Source of the DNA: Streptomyces sp. NBC_00582
GTDB lineage: Bacteria > Actinomycetota > Actinomycetes > Streptomycetales > Streptomycetaceae
DNA: 64,000 bases
Assembly (NCBI RefSeq): GCF_036345155.1
Contig: NZ_CP107772.1
Coordinates: forward strand, 4,650,001-4,714,000
Direction: 5' to 3'
The notes below the pieces were generated by a model. The model ran no database searches. It was not told where the DNA came from and saw only the letters and a program-made list of their open reading frames with translations. This document shows, piece after piece, positions 1 through 8,012 of this stretch. Position numbers and translations under genes: made by a program. Position 1 is the stretch's first letter. Each line of letters starts with the position of its first letter.

Positions 1-537
1 GGCGTTGGCCCACACGGCGAGGGACTCGGCGGCACCGACGAGGGCCTCGGCGAGCCCGGCGACCTCGCGCTCGGGAAGGTCCGGGTCACGGTGGGCCTCG
101 CGGGCCCCCACCGCTATGAGCTGGGTGACGAACGCGACGATCTCCTCACGCATCGCCGCGGCCTCGGCGGCGAACGCCTCACCGTGGGTGCGGGCCTGGA
201 GGTGCACGACGGACCAGGCGTGCGGATGGGCGGCGGTGTGTGCGAAGAACGCGAGCAGACCGTCCCAGAGTTGACGGTCGGCCGGCAGGTCGGTGCGGAC
301 GCCGGAGCGCACCGCGTCCACCAGCGCCCGCGCCTCACGGCGGATGCAGGCGGTGAAGAGATCGTCCTTGGAGTTCAGGTACAGATACACCAACGGCTTG
401 GAGACGCCCGCCAGTTCGGCGATCTCGTCCATGGACGCGGCCATGTACCCCCGCTGCCCGAAGATCTCCACGGCGGCGTCCAGCATCTGCTGCTCACGGA
501 CCGCGCGTGGCATCCGTTTGGTCTTCACGGCACCCAT
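1..537 (-). CDS. TetR family transcriptional regulator (3' end outside window)
   Basis: One-component DNA-binding repressor. The first 60 residues form a TetR helix-turn-helix: a helix ending EIFGQRGYMAAS, then MDEIAELAGVSKPLVYLYLNSKDDLF, whose pattern is typical of the family. The rest is the helical ligand domain. About 179 residues are visible and the reading frame is still open at base 1, so the C-terminus is missing. The start at 537 gives an N-terminus MGAVKTKRMPR; a second ATG at 513 is possible. It lies 19 bases downstream of the DUF4229 gene on the same strand and may be cotranscribed. The ligand cannot be read from the sequence. Confidence 0.9.
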   Translation of the reverse strand, partial: MGAVKTKRMPRAVREQQMLDAAVEIFGQRGYMAASMDEIAELAGVSKPLVYLYLNSKDDLFTACIRREARALVDAVRSGVRTDLPADRQLWDGLLAFFAHTAAHPHAWSVVHLQARTHGEAFAAEAAAMREEIVAFVTQLIAVGAREAHRDPDLPEREVAGLAEALVGAAESLAVWANA

Positions 538-556
538 GGGGTCAGCTTAGTTGGGG

Positions 557-868
557 TCAGGAAGTCTGCCCCTGGGCGTGGGACTGGGCCTCGGCCGCGT
601 CGACCGCCTCGTCCTCCTGGGAGCGGTTGGCGTCCAGGTTGGCCTTCATCCGGTCCACGCGCTGTACGACGGTCACCGAGGCGCGGTCGCGCTCCTTGCG
701 CAGGACGACGAAGCTGATGGGCCCGGAGACGATCAGCGCGAGCAGGACGACCCACATGCCGTTGGAGTCGCCGAGGCCGCGGGGCAGGACACCGGAGTAG
801 ACCAGGCCCCAGACGACCACGAGGCAGCCGGCGAAGACGCCGAGGCGCATCAGCGTGTAGCGGAGCAT
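557..868 (-). CDS. DUF4229 family membrane protein
   Basis: Small integral membrane protein of 103 residues starting MLRYTLMRLG, the usual N-terminus of DUF4229 proteins as I recall them. It shows two hydrophobic segments (about residues 7-26 and 38-60), then a charged tail rich in Arg, Glu and Asp that should be cytoplasmic. An in-frame TTG at 892 would add eight residues, but the purine-rich stretch GGAGAAGGAAGAG just before the ATG at 868 looks like the ribosome-binding site, so the ATG was chosen. Function is unknown. It is followed after 19 bases by the TetR gene. Confidence 0.75.
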   Translation of the reverse strand: MLRYTLMRLGVFAGCLVVVWGLVYSGVLPRGLGDSNGMWVVLLALIVSGPISFVVLRKERDRASVTVVQRVDRMKANLDANRSQEDEAVDAAEAQSHAQGQTS

Positions 869-951
869 CTCAATCCACTCTTCCTTCTCCAAAAAGGGCC
901 GTCGTCCAGTGAAGCACGCCGGGCCGCCGATCTTGCACGGGGGTGCGGGGG

Positions 952-1476
952 TCAGGTGAGAGACAGCAGCATGGTGATGTCGTCGCGGTCGTCGCCGGGG
1001 GCGACCCGGATGGCGCCGGGGACCCGGCCGACCTCCTTGTAGCCGCAGGAGCCGTAGAACCGCTCCAGGCCGAGTCCGCCCCGGCAGCCGAGGCGGATCG
1101 CGTCGATGCCGTCGAAGCCGCGGGCCGCGTCGGCGGCGGCCGCCATCAGGTCACGGCCGTGGCCTCTGCCCTGGTGGCGCGGATGGACCATCACCGTGTA
1201 CAGCCACACCCAATGGGTCTGCAGCCGGTGCGTGTTGAAGGCGAAGAAGGCGGTGGCGGCGACCTGCCCCTGCTCGTCGTGCCCCACGAGCAGCCGGTGG
1301 CGTCCCTCGGCCATCGCCACGAGGTGTCTCACCAGGTCCGGCCGCACCTCCTCCCGCCGCACCGGTGCCACGAACCCGACGGCCCCGCCGGCGTTGGTGA
1401 CGTCCGTCCACAGATCGAGGACACCGTCCCGCAGGGCGGGGGTGACGGCCGGGTCGAGAGTGAAGGTAAGGGCCAC
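952..1476 (-). CDS. GNAT family N-acetyltransferase
   Basis: Predicted acetyl-CoA-dependent acetyltransferase, 174 residues. The acetyl-CoA pyrophosphate-binding motif (Q-x-x-G-x-G type) is visible as HQGRGHG at residues 101-107, after the strand LYTVMVHP. A later segment LERFYGSCGYKEVGRVPG matches the common GNAT motif in which an aromatic residue sits near the thiol of CoA. It starts 16 bases after the UdgX gene ends, so the two are probably cotranscribed. The substrate is unknown. Confidence 0.88.
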   Translation of the reverse strand: MALTFTLDPAVTPALRDGVLDLWTDVTNAGGAVGFVAPVRREEVRPDLVRHLVAMAEGRHRLLVGHDEQGQVAATAFFAFNTHRLQTHWVWLYTVMVHPRHQGRGHGRDLMAAAADAARGFDGIDAIRLGCRGGLGLERFYGSCGYKEVGRVPGAIRVAPGDDRDDITMLLSLT

Positions 1477-1492
1477 CCAGGCATCGTACGCC

Positions 1493-2164
1493 TTACGGCG
1501 GGACGCTCGTGCCCTGCCCCAGAACCCGTGCCGCCACCTTCAGGTCCGCGACCAGCCCCTGGTAGGCGGCCTCGCGGTCCTCGGCGCGCAGGACGGACGA
1601 CGGGTGCACGGTCGGCACCAGCCGCTCCCGTCGCCCGTGGATCTCCTCCTCCAGGACGGTCCCGCGTACCTCGGTCACCCGGAACGAGGAGCCGAGCAGC
1701 GCCTTTCCGGCGGTGGCGCCGAGGACGACGATCAGCTCGGGCCCGACGACCGCGAGCTCGGCCGCGAGCCAGGGCCCGCACGCGGTCATCTCACGCAGGG
1801 TGGGGGCCTTGTGGATACGGCGCTTGCGGGGTTCGGCCCGGGTGAACTTGAAGTGCTTGACGGCGTTCGTGACGTACGCGTCCGCCGGGTCCAGGCCGGC
1901 CTCCTGGAGGGCCCGGTCGAGGAGCTTGCCGGCGGGACCGACGAACGGTCTGCCCCGGCGGTCCTCCTGGTCTCCGGGCTGCTCGCCGACGAGCATCACC
2001 CGGGCGTGGGCGGAGCCCGTGCCGAAGACCGTCTGGGTGGCGTTTCGGTGCAGGGGGCAGCCCTTGCAGTCGGCCGCTGCCCGGCGCAGGGCGGTGAGGC
2101 CTCCCTGGCCGGGGACGAAGGGGGCTGCCGTGTAGGCGTCCTCGGGAGCTCGGGTGGTGACCAT
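1493..2164 (-). CDS. udgX: UdgX family uracil-DNA glycosylase / uracil-DNA cross-linking protein
   Basis: DNA repair enzyme of the uracil-DNA glycosylase superfamily, 223 residues from the ATG at 2164. It has the family 4-like motif GEQPGDQED (60-68), a C-terminal VPTVHPSS motif and cysteines for an iron-sulfur cluster (C33, C36, C129). The diagnostic KRRIH loop is present at residues 114-118. In Mycobacterium smegmatis UdgX the loop histidine forms a covalent bond to the abasic sugar after uracil excision; H118 is the equivalent. A histidine (VKHFKF, H104) stands where family 4 enzymes have their third cluster cysteine. An ATG at 2200 would add 12 residues but abuts a dispersed repeat and has no ribosome-binding site. 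Confidence 0.9.
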   Translation of the reverse strand: MVTTRAPEDAYTAAPFVPGQGGLTALRRAAADCKGCPLHRNATQTVFGTGSAHARVMLVGEQPGDQEDRRGRPFVGPAGKLLDRALQEAGLDPADAYVTNAVKHFKFTRAEPRKRRIHKAPTLREMTACGPWLAAELAVVGPELIVVLGATAGKALLGSSFRVTEVRGTVLEEEIHGRRERLVPTVHPSSVLRAEDREAAYQGLVADLKVAARVLGQGTSVPP

Positions 2165-2201
2165 GAGGTCCGAGTACCCGTCGTGGGGCTCGGGCCTCAT
2201 G

Positions 2202-2272
2202 TCGGCTGCGGGTGTGTGGGGCTGGTCGCGCCCACGCGGCGGAGCCGCATGTCGATCCAGCCCCGCGCCCCT
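2202..2272. repeat. Dispersed intergenic repeat, copy 1 (reverse orientation)
   Basis: Fills most of the space between the UdgX and mqnE genes. Read on the minus strand it runs AGGGGCGCGGGGCTGG, then ATCGACATGCGGCTCCGCC, then GCGTGGGCGCGACCAGCCCC. The same unit occurs at 50907-50979 and 56647-56705, with ATCGATATG or GTCGATATG in the middle. The central part can fold because GGCTCCGCCGC is followed by a GC-rich complementary stretch. Such units are common between genes in Streptomyces. No protein is encoded. Confidence 0.8.
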
Positions 2273-2303
2273 GAGGTGTCTCCCCCGGCCCTGGCCCGAA
2301 AAG

Positions 2304-3473
2304 TCAGACGCGCATCGGCTGCGGCGACTCCCTGCGCGCCGGGTCCGGGCCCTCGTACTCGCGGATGATCTCGTACCGCGTGTTGCGCTCCACCGGGCGG
2401 AAGCCCGCGTCGCGGATGAGGTCGAGGAGGTCCTCGCGGGTGAGCTTGTTGGGCGTGCCGTAGTTGTCGGCGTCGTGGGTGATCTTGTACTCGACGACCG
2501 AGCCGTCCATGTCGTCGGCGCCGTGCTGGAGGGCTAGCTGCGCGGTCTGGACGCCGTGCATGACCCAGAAGACCTTGACGTGGGGGACGTTGTCGAACAG
2601 GAGACGGGAGACCGCGAAGGTCTCGAGGGCCTCCGCGCCGGTCGCCATCTGGGTACGGGCCTGGAGCCGGTTGCGTACCTTCCCGTCCTTCATGTCCACG
2701 AAGTCGTGCTGGTAGCGCAACGGGATGAAGACCTGGAAGCCGTTCGTCTCGTCCTGGAGCTCGCGCAGGCGCAGCACGTGGTCCACGCGGTGGCGGGGCT
2801 CCTCGATGTGGCCGTACAGCATGGTGCAGGGCGTCTTGAGGCCCTTCTCGTGCGCCAGGCGGTGGATGCGGGACCAGTCCTCCCAGTGCGTGCGGTGGTC
2901 CACGATGTGCTGACGGACCTCCCAGTCGAAGATCTCCGCGCCACCGCCGGTCAGCGACTCGAGGCCCGCGTCGATCAGCTCGTCGAGGATCTCGGAGGCC
3001 GACAGTCCGCTGATCGTCTCGAAGTGGTGGATCTCCGTCGCCGTGAAGGCCTTCAGGGAGACGTCCGGGAGGGCGGCCTTCAGCTCGCGCAGCGACCGCG
3101 GGTAGTAGCGCCAGGGGAGGTTGGGGTGCAGGCCGTTCACGATGTGCAGCTCGGTGAGGTTCTCGCTCTCCATCGCCTTGGCGAGCTTCACCGCCTCCTC
3201 GATGCGCATCGTGTACGCGTCCTTCTCGCCCGGCTTGCGCTGGAAGGAGCAGTAGGCGCAGGAGGCGGTGCACACGTTGGTCATGTTGAGGTGCCGGTTG
3301 ACGTTGAAGTGCACGACGTCGCCGTTCTTGCGGGTGCGCACCTCGTGGGCGAGACCGCCGAGCCACGCCAGGTCGTCCGACTCGTACAGCGCGATGCCGT
3401 CCTCGCGGGTCAGCCGCTCACCGGCCCTGACCTTCTCCTCCAGCTCGCGCTTGAGCCCGACGTCCATGCCCAC
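2304..3473 (-). CDS. mqnE: Aminofutalosine synthase MqnE (radical SAM)
   Basis: Radical SAM enzyme of the futalosine menaquinone pathway. It joins 3-[(1-carboxyvinyl)oxy]benzoate and SAM to give aminofutalosine. At 389 residues it has the expected length. The iron-sulfur motif CxxxCxxC is C68, C72 and C75 (NVCTASCAYCSF), followed by the MqnE-like sequences FTATEIHHFE and GGGAEIFD. It is the last gene of the minus-strand menaquinone block, 48 bases after the lrp gene. MqnC (dehypoxanthinyl futalosine cyclase) is a close relative, but the sequence and the company of mqnL, mqnP and mqnM favour MqnE. Confidence 0.93.
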   Translation of the reverse strand: MGMDVGLKRELEEKVRAGERLTREDGIALYESDDLAWLGGLAHEVRTRKNGDVVHFNVNRHLNMTNVCTASCAYCSFQRKPGEKDAYTMRIEEAVKLAKAMESENLTELHIVNGLHPNLPWRYYPRSLRELKAALPDVSLKAFTATEIHHFETISGLSASEILDELIDAGLESLTGGGAEIFDWEVRQHIVDHRTHWEDWSRIHRLAHEKGLKTPCTMLYGHIEEPRHRVDHVLRLRELQDETNGFQVFIPLRYQHDFVDMKDGKVRNRLQARTQMATGAEALETFAVSRLLFDNVPHVKVFWVMHGVQTAQLALQHGADDMDGSVVEYKITHDADNYGTPNKLTREDLLDLIRDAGFRPVERNTRYEIIREYEGPDPARRESPQPMRV

Positions 3474-3521
3474 ACCTTTCCCACGACAACCGATGACCGA
3501 CGCAACTGACCAACCGTACGA

Positions 3522-3977
3522 CTACACCTCTTCGGGAAGCTCCCCGACCCGGTTCTCCCACTTGGTGGAGAGCACGATGGTGGTACGGGTCCGGGAGACC
3601 CCCTTGGTCCCGGACAGCCGCCGGATGATCTTCTCCAGCCCGTCCACGTCGTTCGCCCGCACCTTGAGCATGAACGAGTCGTCGCCGGCGATGAACCAGC
3701 AGTCCTCGATCTCGCTGAAGTCCCTCAGCCGGTTCGCCACGTCCTCGTGGTCGGCGGCGTCGGAGAGGGAGATGCCGATGAGGGCGGTGACGCCGAGGCC
3801 GAGCTGGGCGGCGTTCACCGTGGCACGGTAGCCGGTGATGACGCCGGCCGCCTCCAGCCGGTTGATGCGGTCGGTGACGCTGGGTCCCGACAGGCCGACG
3901 AGGCGCCCCAGCTCCGCGTAGGAGGCCCGGCCGTTCTCCCGCAGGGCCTGGATGAGCTGCCTGTCCACCGCGTCCAT
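3522..3977 (-). CDS. Lrp/AsnC family transcriptional regulator
   Basis: Feast/famine-type regulator, 151 residues. An N-terminal helix-turn-helix (DRQLIQALRENGRASYAELGRLVGLSGPSVTDRINRLEAAGVI) is followed by a RAM ligand-binding domain of alternating strands and helices. It sits inside the menaquinone block between mqnM and mqnE, which suggests control of these genes or of its own promoter, though many Lrp proteins respond to amino acids. Tandem 15-bp repeats just upstream at 4000-4029 could be its operator. Confidence 0.92.
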   Translation of the reverse strand: MDAVDRQLIQALRENGRASYAELGRLVGLSGPSVTDRINRLEAAGVITGYRATVNAAQLGLGVTALIGISLSDAADHEDVANRLRDFSEIEDCWFIAGDDSFMLKVRANDVDGLEKIIRRLSGTKGVSRTRTTIVLSTKWENRVGELPEEV

Positions 3978-3999
3978 GCGAATCGAAGCCTTCCGATCA

Positions 4000-4029
4000 A
4001 AGTTCCTGGAGAGGAAGTTCCTGAAGAGA
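4000..4029. promoter_or_regulatory. Tandem 15-bp direct repeat upstream of lrp
   Basis: Two adjacent units, AAGTTCCTGGAGAGG and AAGTTCCTGAAGAGA, match at 13 of 15 positions. They lie 23-52 bases upstream of the lrp start codon, between mqnM and lrp. Lrp-type regulators often bind several phased sites near their own gene, so autoregulation is a reasonable guess. The stretch is also less GC-rich than its surroundings. Confidence 0.4.
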
Positions 4030-4060
4030 TGAGAGGTACTGCGACTTGCTCAGATGGCGC

Positions 4061-4756
4061 TCAGGTGTCCCTGGTTCCGGTGTCCCCGGTTCCGGACCCG
4101 CCGCCCAGCTCGCCCTCCCACCGGCGGTACAGCCCGTGCGCGGCCCCCGCCGCGTCGAGCACCCGTCCGGCGACGAAGTCGACCAGGTCCTGGATGTGGG
4201 TGGCGCCCGCGTAGAAGGCGGGCGAGGCCGGGACCACGGCGGCGCCCAGGTCGTCCAGGGTCACCAGATGCCGTAGCGTCTGCCCGTTCAGCGGGGTCTC
4301 CCGTACGGCGACGACGAGCTTGCGGCGCTCCTTGAGCGTGACGGAGGCGGCCCGCTGGAGCAGGTCCTTGGAGAGCCCGAGGGCGACCCCGGCGACACAG
4401 GCCGTCGAGGCCGGCACGATGATCATCCCCTTCGCGGGATACGACCCCGAGGACGGCCCCGCGGCAAGGTCCCCGGCGGCCCAGTACCGCACCGCGGCGA
4501 GGTCGGTGTCGAAGGTGACCGGCTTGCCGTCGGCCCCCCGGCCGAGCCATTCGCGCAGGTCGTCCCGCCAGTGCGCGTCCCGGAAGGAGATCCCGGTCTC
4601 GTCGAGCAGGGTGAGCCGCGAGGCCCGGCTGACGACCAGGTCCACGCTCTCGCCCGCCTCGAGCAGCGCCCGCAGCACAGCGGCGGCATACGGCGTACCG
4701 GACGCCCCGGACACCCCCACGATCCAAGGCACGCGCTGCGTTTCTCCTGCGTTCAC
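4061..4756 (-). CDS. mqnM: UbiX-like flavin prenyltransferase MqnM
   Basis: Makes prenylated FMN, the cofactor needed by its UbiD-type partner MqnL. The 231-residue protein opens with the flavoprotein signature GVSGASGTPYAAAVLRAL and continues with the UbiX-like segments IIVPASTACVAGVALG and PLNGQTLRHLVTLDDLGAAVVPASPAFY. The gene lies 42 bases downstream of mqnP and two genes from mqnL, fitting its role in supplying the cofactor for decarboxylation in the late futalosine pathway. The start at 4756 is an ATG. Confidence in the enzyme class is high; the Mqn assignment rests on context. Confidence 0.92.
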   Translation of the reverse strand: MNAGETQRVPWIVGVSGASGTPYAAAVLRALLEAGESVDLVVSRASRLTLLDETGISFRDAHWRDDLREWLGRGADGKPVTFDTDLAAVRYWAAGDLAAGPSSGSYPAKGMIIVPASTACVAGVALGLSKDLLQRAASVTLKERRKLVVAVRETPLNGQTLRHLVTLDDLGAAVVPASPAFYAGATHIQDLVDFVAGRVLDAAGAAHGLYRRWEGELGGGSGTGDTGTRDT

Positions 4757-4798
4757 ACCTTGAGCGTACCGGTGGGCAGGCGGGTCTTCAGGACGGGA

Positions 4799-5701
4799 CT
4801 ACACGGTGAGCCCGCGCACCAGCAGGTCGGCGAGCGCGCAGACGAACAGGCTGATCCCGATGAAGCCGTTCGTCGAGAAGAACGCCCTGTTCAGGCGGGA
4901 CAGGTCATGGGGGCGCACGAGGGTGTGCTCGTAGACGAAGGCGCCGGCGACGATCACCAGGCCCAGCCAGAAGAAGGCGCCGGCGTCGGTGGCGAGCGCG
5001 TACCAGACGAACAGGGCCGTGGTGACGGCGTGGCAGGCGCGGGCGCCCCAGATGGCCGCGGGGATGCCGAAGCGGGCCGGCACCGACATGACGCCGATCT
5101 CGCGGTCGGTCTCGACGTCCTGGCAGGCGTAGATCAGGTCGAAGCCGCCGATCCAGATGCCGACGGCGAGGCCGAGGACGACCGCGTCCCAGGACCACTC
5201 GCCGGTGATGGCCAGCCAGCCGCCGACCGGTCCCATGGCCTGGGCGAGGCCCAGGATGGCCTGGGGGAAGTTCGTGAAGCGTTTGCCGTAGGGGTAGACC
5301 ACCATCGGGATCACCGCGACGGGCGCCAGGGCGAGGCAGAGCGGGTTGAGCATCGCCGCCGAGCCCAGGAAGACCGCGACCGCGATCAGCGCGCCCGTCC
5401 AGGCGTGCTTCACCGACATCGCGCCGGTGACCAGCTCACGGTGGGCGGTGCGCGGATTGCGGGCGTCGATCTCGCGGTCGATGATCCGGTTGACGGCCAT
5501 GGCGAAGGTGCGCAGGCCGACCATGCAGACCGTCACCAGGAGCAGGCGCCCCCAGTGGATGTTCTTGTCGAGCTGGAACATCGCGGTCAGCGCGGCGATG
5601 TAGGCGAAGGGCAGCGCGAAGACCGAGTGCTCGATCATCACCAGCCGCAGGAAGGCCTTGGTGCGTCCCGGCTGCGGGAGCGCTGCGGACGCGGAGCTCA
5701 C
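4799..5701 (-). CDS. mqnP: UbiA-type prenyltransferase MqnP
   Basis: Membrane prenyltransferase thought to attach the polyprenyl chain to the naphthoate precursor in the futalosine menaquinone route. The 300-residue protein is mostly hydrophobic. It has both aspartate-rich motifs of UbiA enzymes: NRIIDREID in the first half and DVETDREIG in the second. The GTG at 5701 was chosen because it overlaps the mqnL stop (GTGA), indicating translational coupling; reading further upstream only runs into mqnL coding sequence. Confidence 0.92.
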   Translation of the reverse strand: MSSASAALPQPGRTKAFLRLVMIEHSVFALPFAYIAALTAMFQLDKNIHWGRLLLVTVCMVGLRTFAMAVNRIIDREIDARNPRTAHRELVTGAMSVKHAWTGALIAVAVFLGSAAMLNPLCLALAPVAVIPMVVYPYGKRFTNFPQAILGLAQAMGPVGGWLAITGEWSWDAVVLGLAVGIWIGGFDLIYACQDVETDREIGVMSVPARFGIPAAIWGARACHAVTTALFVWYALATDAGAFFWLGLVIVAGAFVYEHTLVRPHDLSRLNRAFFSTNGFIGISLFVCALADLLVRGLTV

Positions 5702-7149
5702 AGCCCGTACTCCTTCCAGCGGCGGTCGACCTTCGCCGCCGTCTCGGGGTCCGGCAGGACCATGTCCGGCCAGCCCCCGTCCCTGGTGTAGCCCTCCTCG
5801 GGCCACTTCTTCGTCGCGTCGATTCCGGCCTTGCCGCCCCAGAACTGCTGGTAGGAGGCGTGGTCGAGATGGTCGACGGGGCCTTCGACGATGCTCAGGT
5901 CACGGGCGTAGTCGGTGTTGCCGAGGGCCCGCCAGGCGACCTCGTGCAGATCGTGTACGTCGCAGTCGGAGTCGACGACCACGATCAGCTTGGTCAGGGA
6001 CATCATGTGGGCGCCCCAGACGGCGTGCATGACCTTCTGCGCGTGCTTGGGGTACTTCTTGTCGATCGACACGATCGCGCAGTTGTGGAAGCCGCCCGCC
6101 TCGGGGAGGTGGTAGTCCACGATGTCCGGGACGATGATCTTCAGCAGGGGCAGGAAGAAACGCTCCGTCGCCCGCCCCAGCGGCCCGTCCTCGGTCGGTG
6201 GCCGGCCGACGACGATCGACTGGAGCAGCGGCCGCTTCCGCATCGTCACACAGTCGATGGTCAGCGCGGGGAACGGTTCCTGCGGGGTGTAGAAGCCGGT
6301 GTGGTCGCCGAAGGGGCCCTCCGGCAGCATCTCGCCGGGCTCCAGCCAGCCCTCCAGCACGACCTCGGCCTGCGCCGGCACCTGCAGCGGCACCGTCTTG
6401 CAGTCGACCATCTCGATCCGCTTGCCCGCGAGGAACCCGGCGAACAGGTACTCGTCGATGTCCCCGGGCAGCGGCGCGGTGGAGGCGTACGTCACGGCGG
6501 GCGGGCAGCCGAAGGCGATCGCGACCGGCAGCCGCTCCCCGCGCCGGGCCGCCACCTGGTAGTGGTTGCGGCTGTCCTTGTGGATCTGCCAGTGCATGCC
6601 GATGGTGCGCCGGTCGTGGCGCTGGAGCCGGTACAGCCCGAGGTTGCGGATCCCGGACTCCGGGTCCTTGGTGTGGGTGAGGCCGAGGTTGAAGAAGGAG
6701 CCGCCGTCCTGCGGCCAGGTGAACAGGGCGGGCAGCTGCTCCAGATCCACGTCGTCGCCCTGGAGGACGACTTCCTGCACCGGCGCGTCCTTCACCTTCC
6801 TCGGCGGGACGTGCGCCATCGCGCCGAGCTTCCCGAACGCCTCGCGTACGCCCACGAACCCGTGCGGCAGCTCGGGCCGCAGCAGGCCGCCGATCTTCTC
6901 GCCGATCTCGCCGTACGACTTCAGCCCGAGCGCCTTCAGCAGCCGCCGGTCGGTGCCGAACACGTTCATCGCGAGGGGCATCGTCGACCCCTTCACGTTC
7001 TCGAAGAGGAGCGCGGGGCCACCGGACTTCTGGACCCGGTCGACGATCTCCCCGACCTCCAGATACGGATCGACCTCGGCCTTCACGCGCTTGAGGTCGC
7101 CTTCACGCTCCAGTGCCCTGAGCAGGGAACGAAGATCGTCGTAAGCCAT
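5698..7149 (-). CDS. mqnL: UbiD-type menaquinone biosynthesis decarboxylase MqnL
   Basis: Prenyl-FMN-dependent decarboxylase, 483 residues, the usual UbiD length. It is predicted to remove the ring carboxylate of the naphthoate intermediate. UbiD-type features include GMHWQIHKDS, the region EGPFGDHTGFYTP and a C-terminal domain containing KLIVVVDSDCDVHD. It is the first gene of the minus-strand series mqnL-mqnP-mqnM-lrp-mqnE and overlaps mqnP by four bases. MqnM (UbiX) nearby would supply its cofactor. Confidence 0.93.
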   Translation of the reverse strand: MAYDDLRSLLRALEREGDLKRVKAEVDPYLEVGEIVDRVQKSGGPALLFENVKGSTMPLAMNVFGTDRRLLKALGLKSYGEIGEKIGGLLRPELPHGFVGVREAFGKLGAMAHVPPRKVKDAPVQEVVLQGDDVDLEQLPALFTWPQDGGSFFNLGLTHTKDPESGIRNLGLYRLQRHDRRTIGMHWQIHKDSRNHYQVAARRGERLPVAIAFGCPPAVTYASTAPLPGDIDEYLFAGFLAGKRIEMVDCKTVPLQVPAQAEVVLEGWLEPGEMLPEGPFGDHTGFYTPQEPFPALTIDCVTMRKRPLLQSIVVGRPPTEDGPLGRATERFFLPLLKIIVPDIVDYHLPEAGGFHNCAIVSIDKKYPKHAQKVMHAVWGAHMMSLTKLIVVVDSDCDVHDLHEVAWRALGNTDYARDLSIVEGPVDHLDHASYQQFWGGKAGIDATKKWPEEGYTRDGGWPDMVLPDPETAAKVDRRWKEYGL

Positions 7150-7249
7150 GTGTCCCAGTATCGGCCACCCGCTACCCTGACCCCGTCACCGGGGGCCGCC
7201 CCGCGTCCGTCACCGTGTCCTGACCGTCTCCTTGGGGGGATCCGCCGCC

Positions 7250-7633
7250 ATGCTCAGGTATCTGCCGTTCCTGCTGGTCCTGGCGCTGTGGATCTATGCG
7301 TTCATCGACTGCCTGAACACCCCCGAGGAAGAGGTCCGGGGGCTGCCGAAGGTGGTGTGGGTGCTGATCATCCTGCTCTTCGGCGAGGTGCTGGTGGGTC
7401 CGGTGGCCTGGCTGGTGGCGGGCAAGGTGCGGCACGGCGGCGCTTCCGGCGAGGGGGCCGGGCCGCGCCGTGAGTGGGTGGCGCCCGACGACAACCCCGA
7501 GTTCCTCAAGTCCCTGCAGGACGACCGGGCCAAGCAGGACGAACAGCTCCTGAAGGACTGGGAGGAGGACCTGCGCCGCCGCGAGGAGGAACTCAAGCGC
7601 CGCGAGGCGGGCGAGGACCCGAAGGACGGCTGA
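7250..7633 (+). CDS. PLDc_N-domain small membrane protein
   Basis: A 127-residue protein with two N-terminal membrane helices: RYLPFLLVLALWIYAFIDCL and LPKVVWVLIILLFGEVLVGPVAWLV. This two-helix layout, with a short loop between them, matches the phospholipase D nuclease N-terminal domain family (PLDc_N), which is found alone in many actinobacteria and has no proven enzyme activity. The C-terminal 45 residues are charged and look coiled-coil (KDWEEDLRRREEELKRREAG). The ATG at 7250 follows GGGGGGATC; the gene is divergent from mqnL. Role unknown. Confidence 0.8.
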   Translation: MLRYLPFLLVLALWIYAFIDCLNTPEEEVRGLPKVVWVLIILLFGEVLVGPVAWLVAGKVRHGGASGEGAGPRREWVAPDDNPEFLKSLQDDRAKQDEQLLKDWEEDLRRREEELKRREAGEDPKDG

Positions 7634-7645
7634 GGCGCCGCGCGT

Positions 7646-7952
7646 TCAGTCGCGCAGGACGAGGTCCGGCAGTCCGGGGAAGCGGGCGTCGAACTCCCCG
7701 CGCCGCAGCCGGTTGACCCGGCGCGGCCCTTCGTCGCGCTGTCCCACGAGCCCGCGCCGCGCAGGACGGTGAAGTGGTGGCTGAGGGCGGCCTCGCCGAC
7801 GGGCACGTCGAAGCCGCCGCAGGCCCGGGACCACTCCGGTGAGCCGGCCGGCTCGCGGACGAGGGTGAGCCGTACCGGGTCGGCGAGGGCGGCGAGCGCG
7901 GTGAGGAAGGGGACGTCCTCGGGGTGGGTGTGGCTCGGGGGCGACCCGATGA
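7646..7952 (-). pseudogene. ArsR-type helix-turn-helix regulator, frameshifted
   Basis: One minus-strand frame encodes an ArsR-like start (HPEDVPFLTALAALADPVRL, then GEAALSHHFTVLRGAG). A second frame carries the rest (LVGQRDEGPRRVNRLRRGEF to LPDLVLRD, stop at 7646). The frames join at about 7756-7762 if one base, probably a C in GCGGGCTCGTGGG, is restored. No convincing start codon lies in the first frame near the N-terminus. LVREPAGSPEW also has Pro where Leu is usual as I recall it, hinting at decay. This could equally be a sequencing error. Confidence 0.6.
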
Positions 7953-8012
7953 CTGACGCCTGCCAGGACGTCCCCGAGCCCGGCGGTCCGTGGTGAAACC
8001 TGGCCGCGGCCT

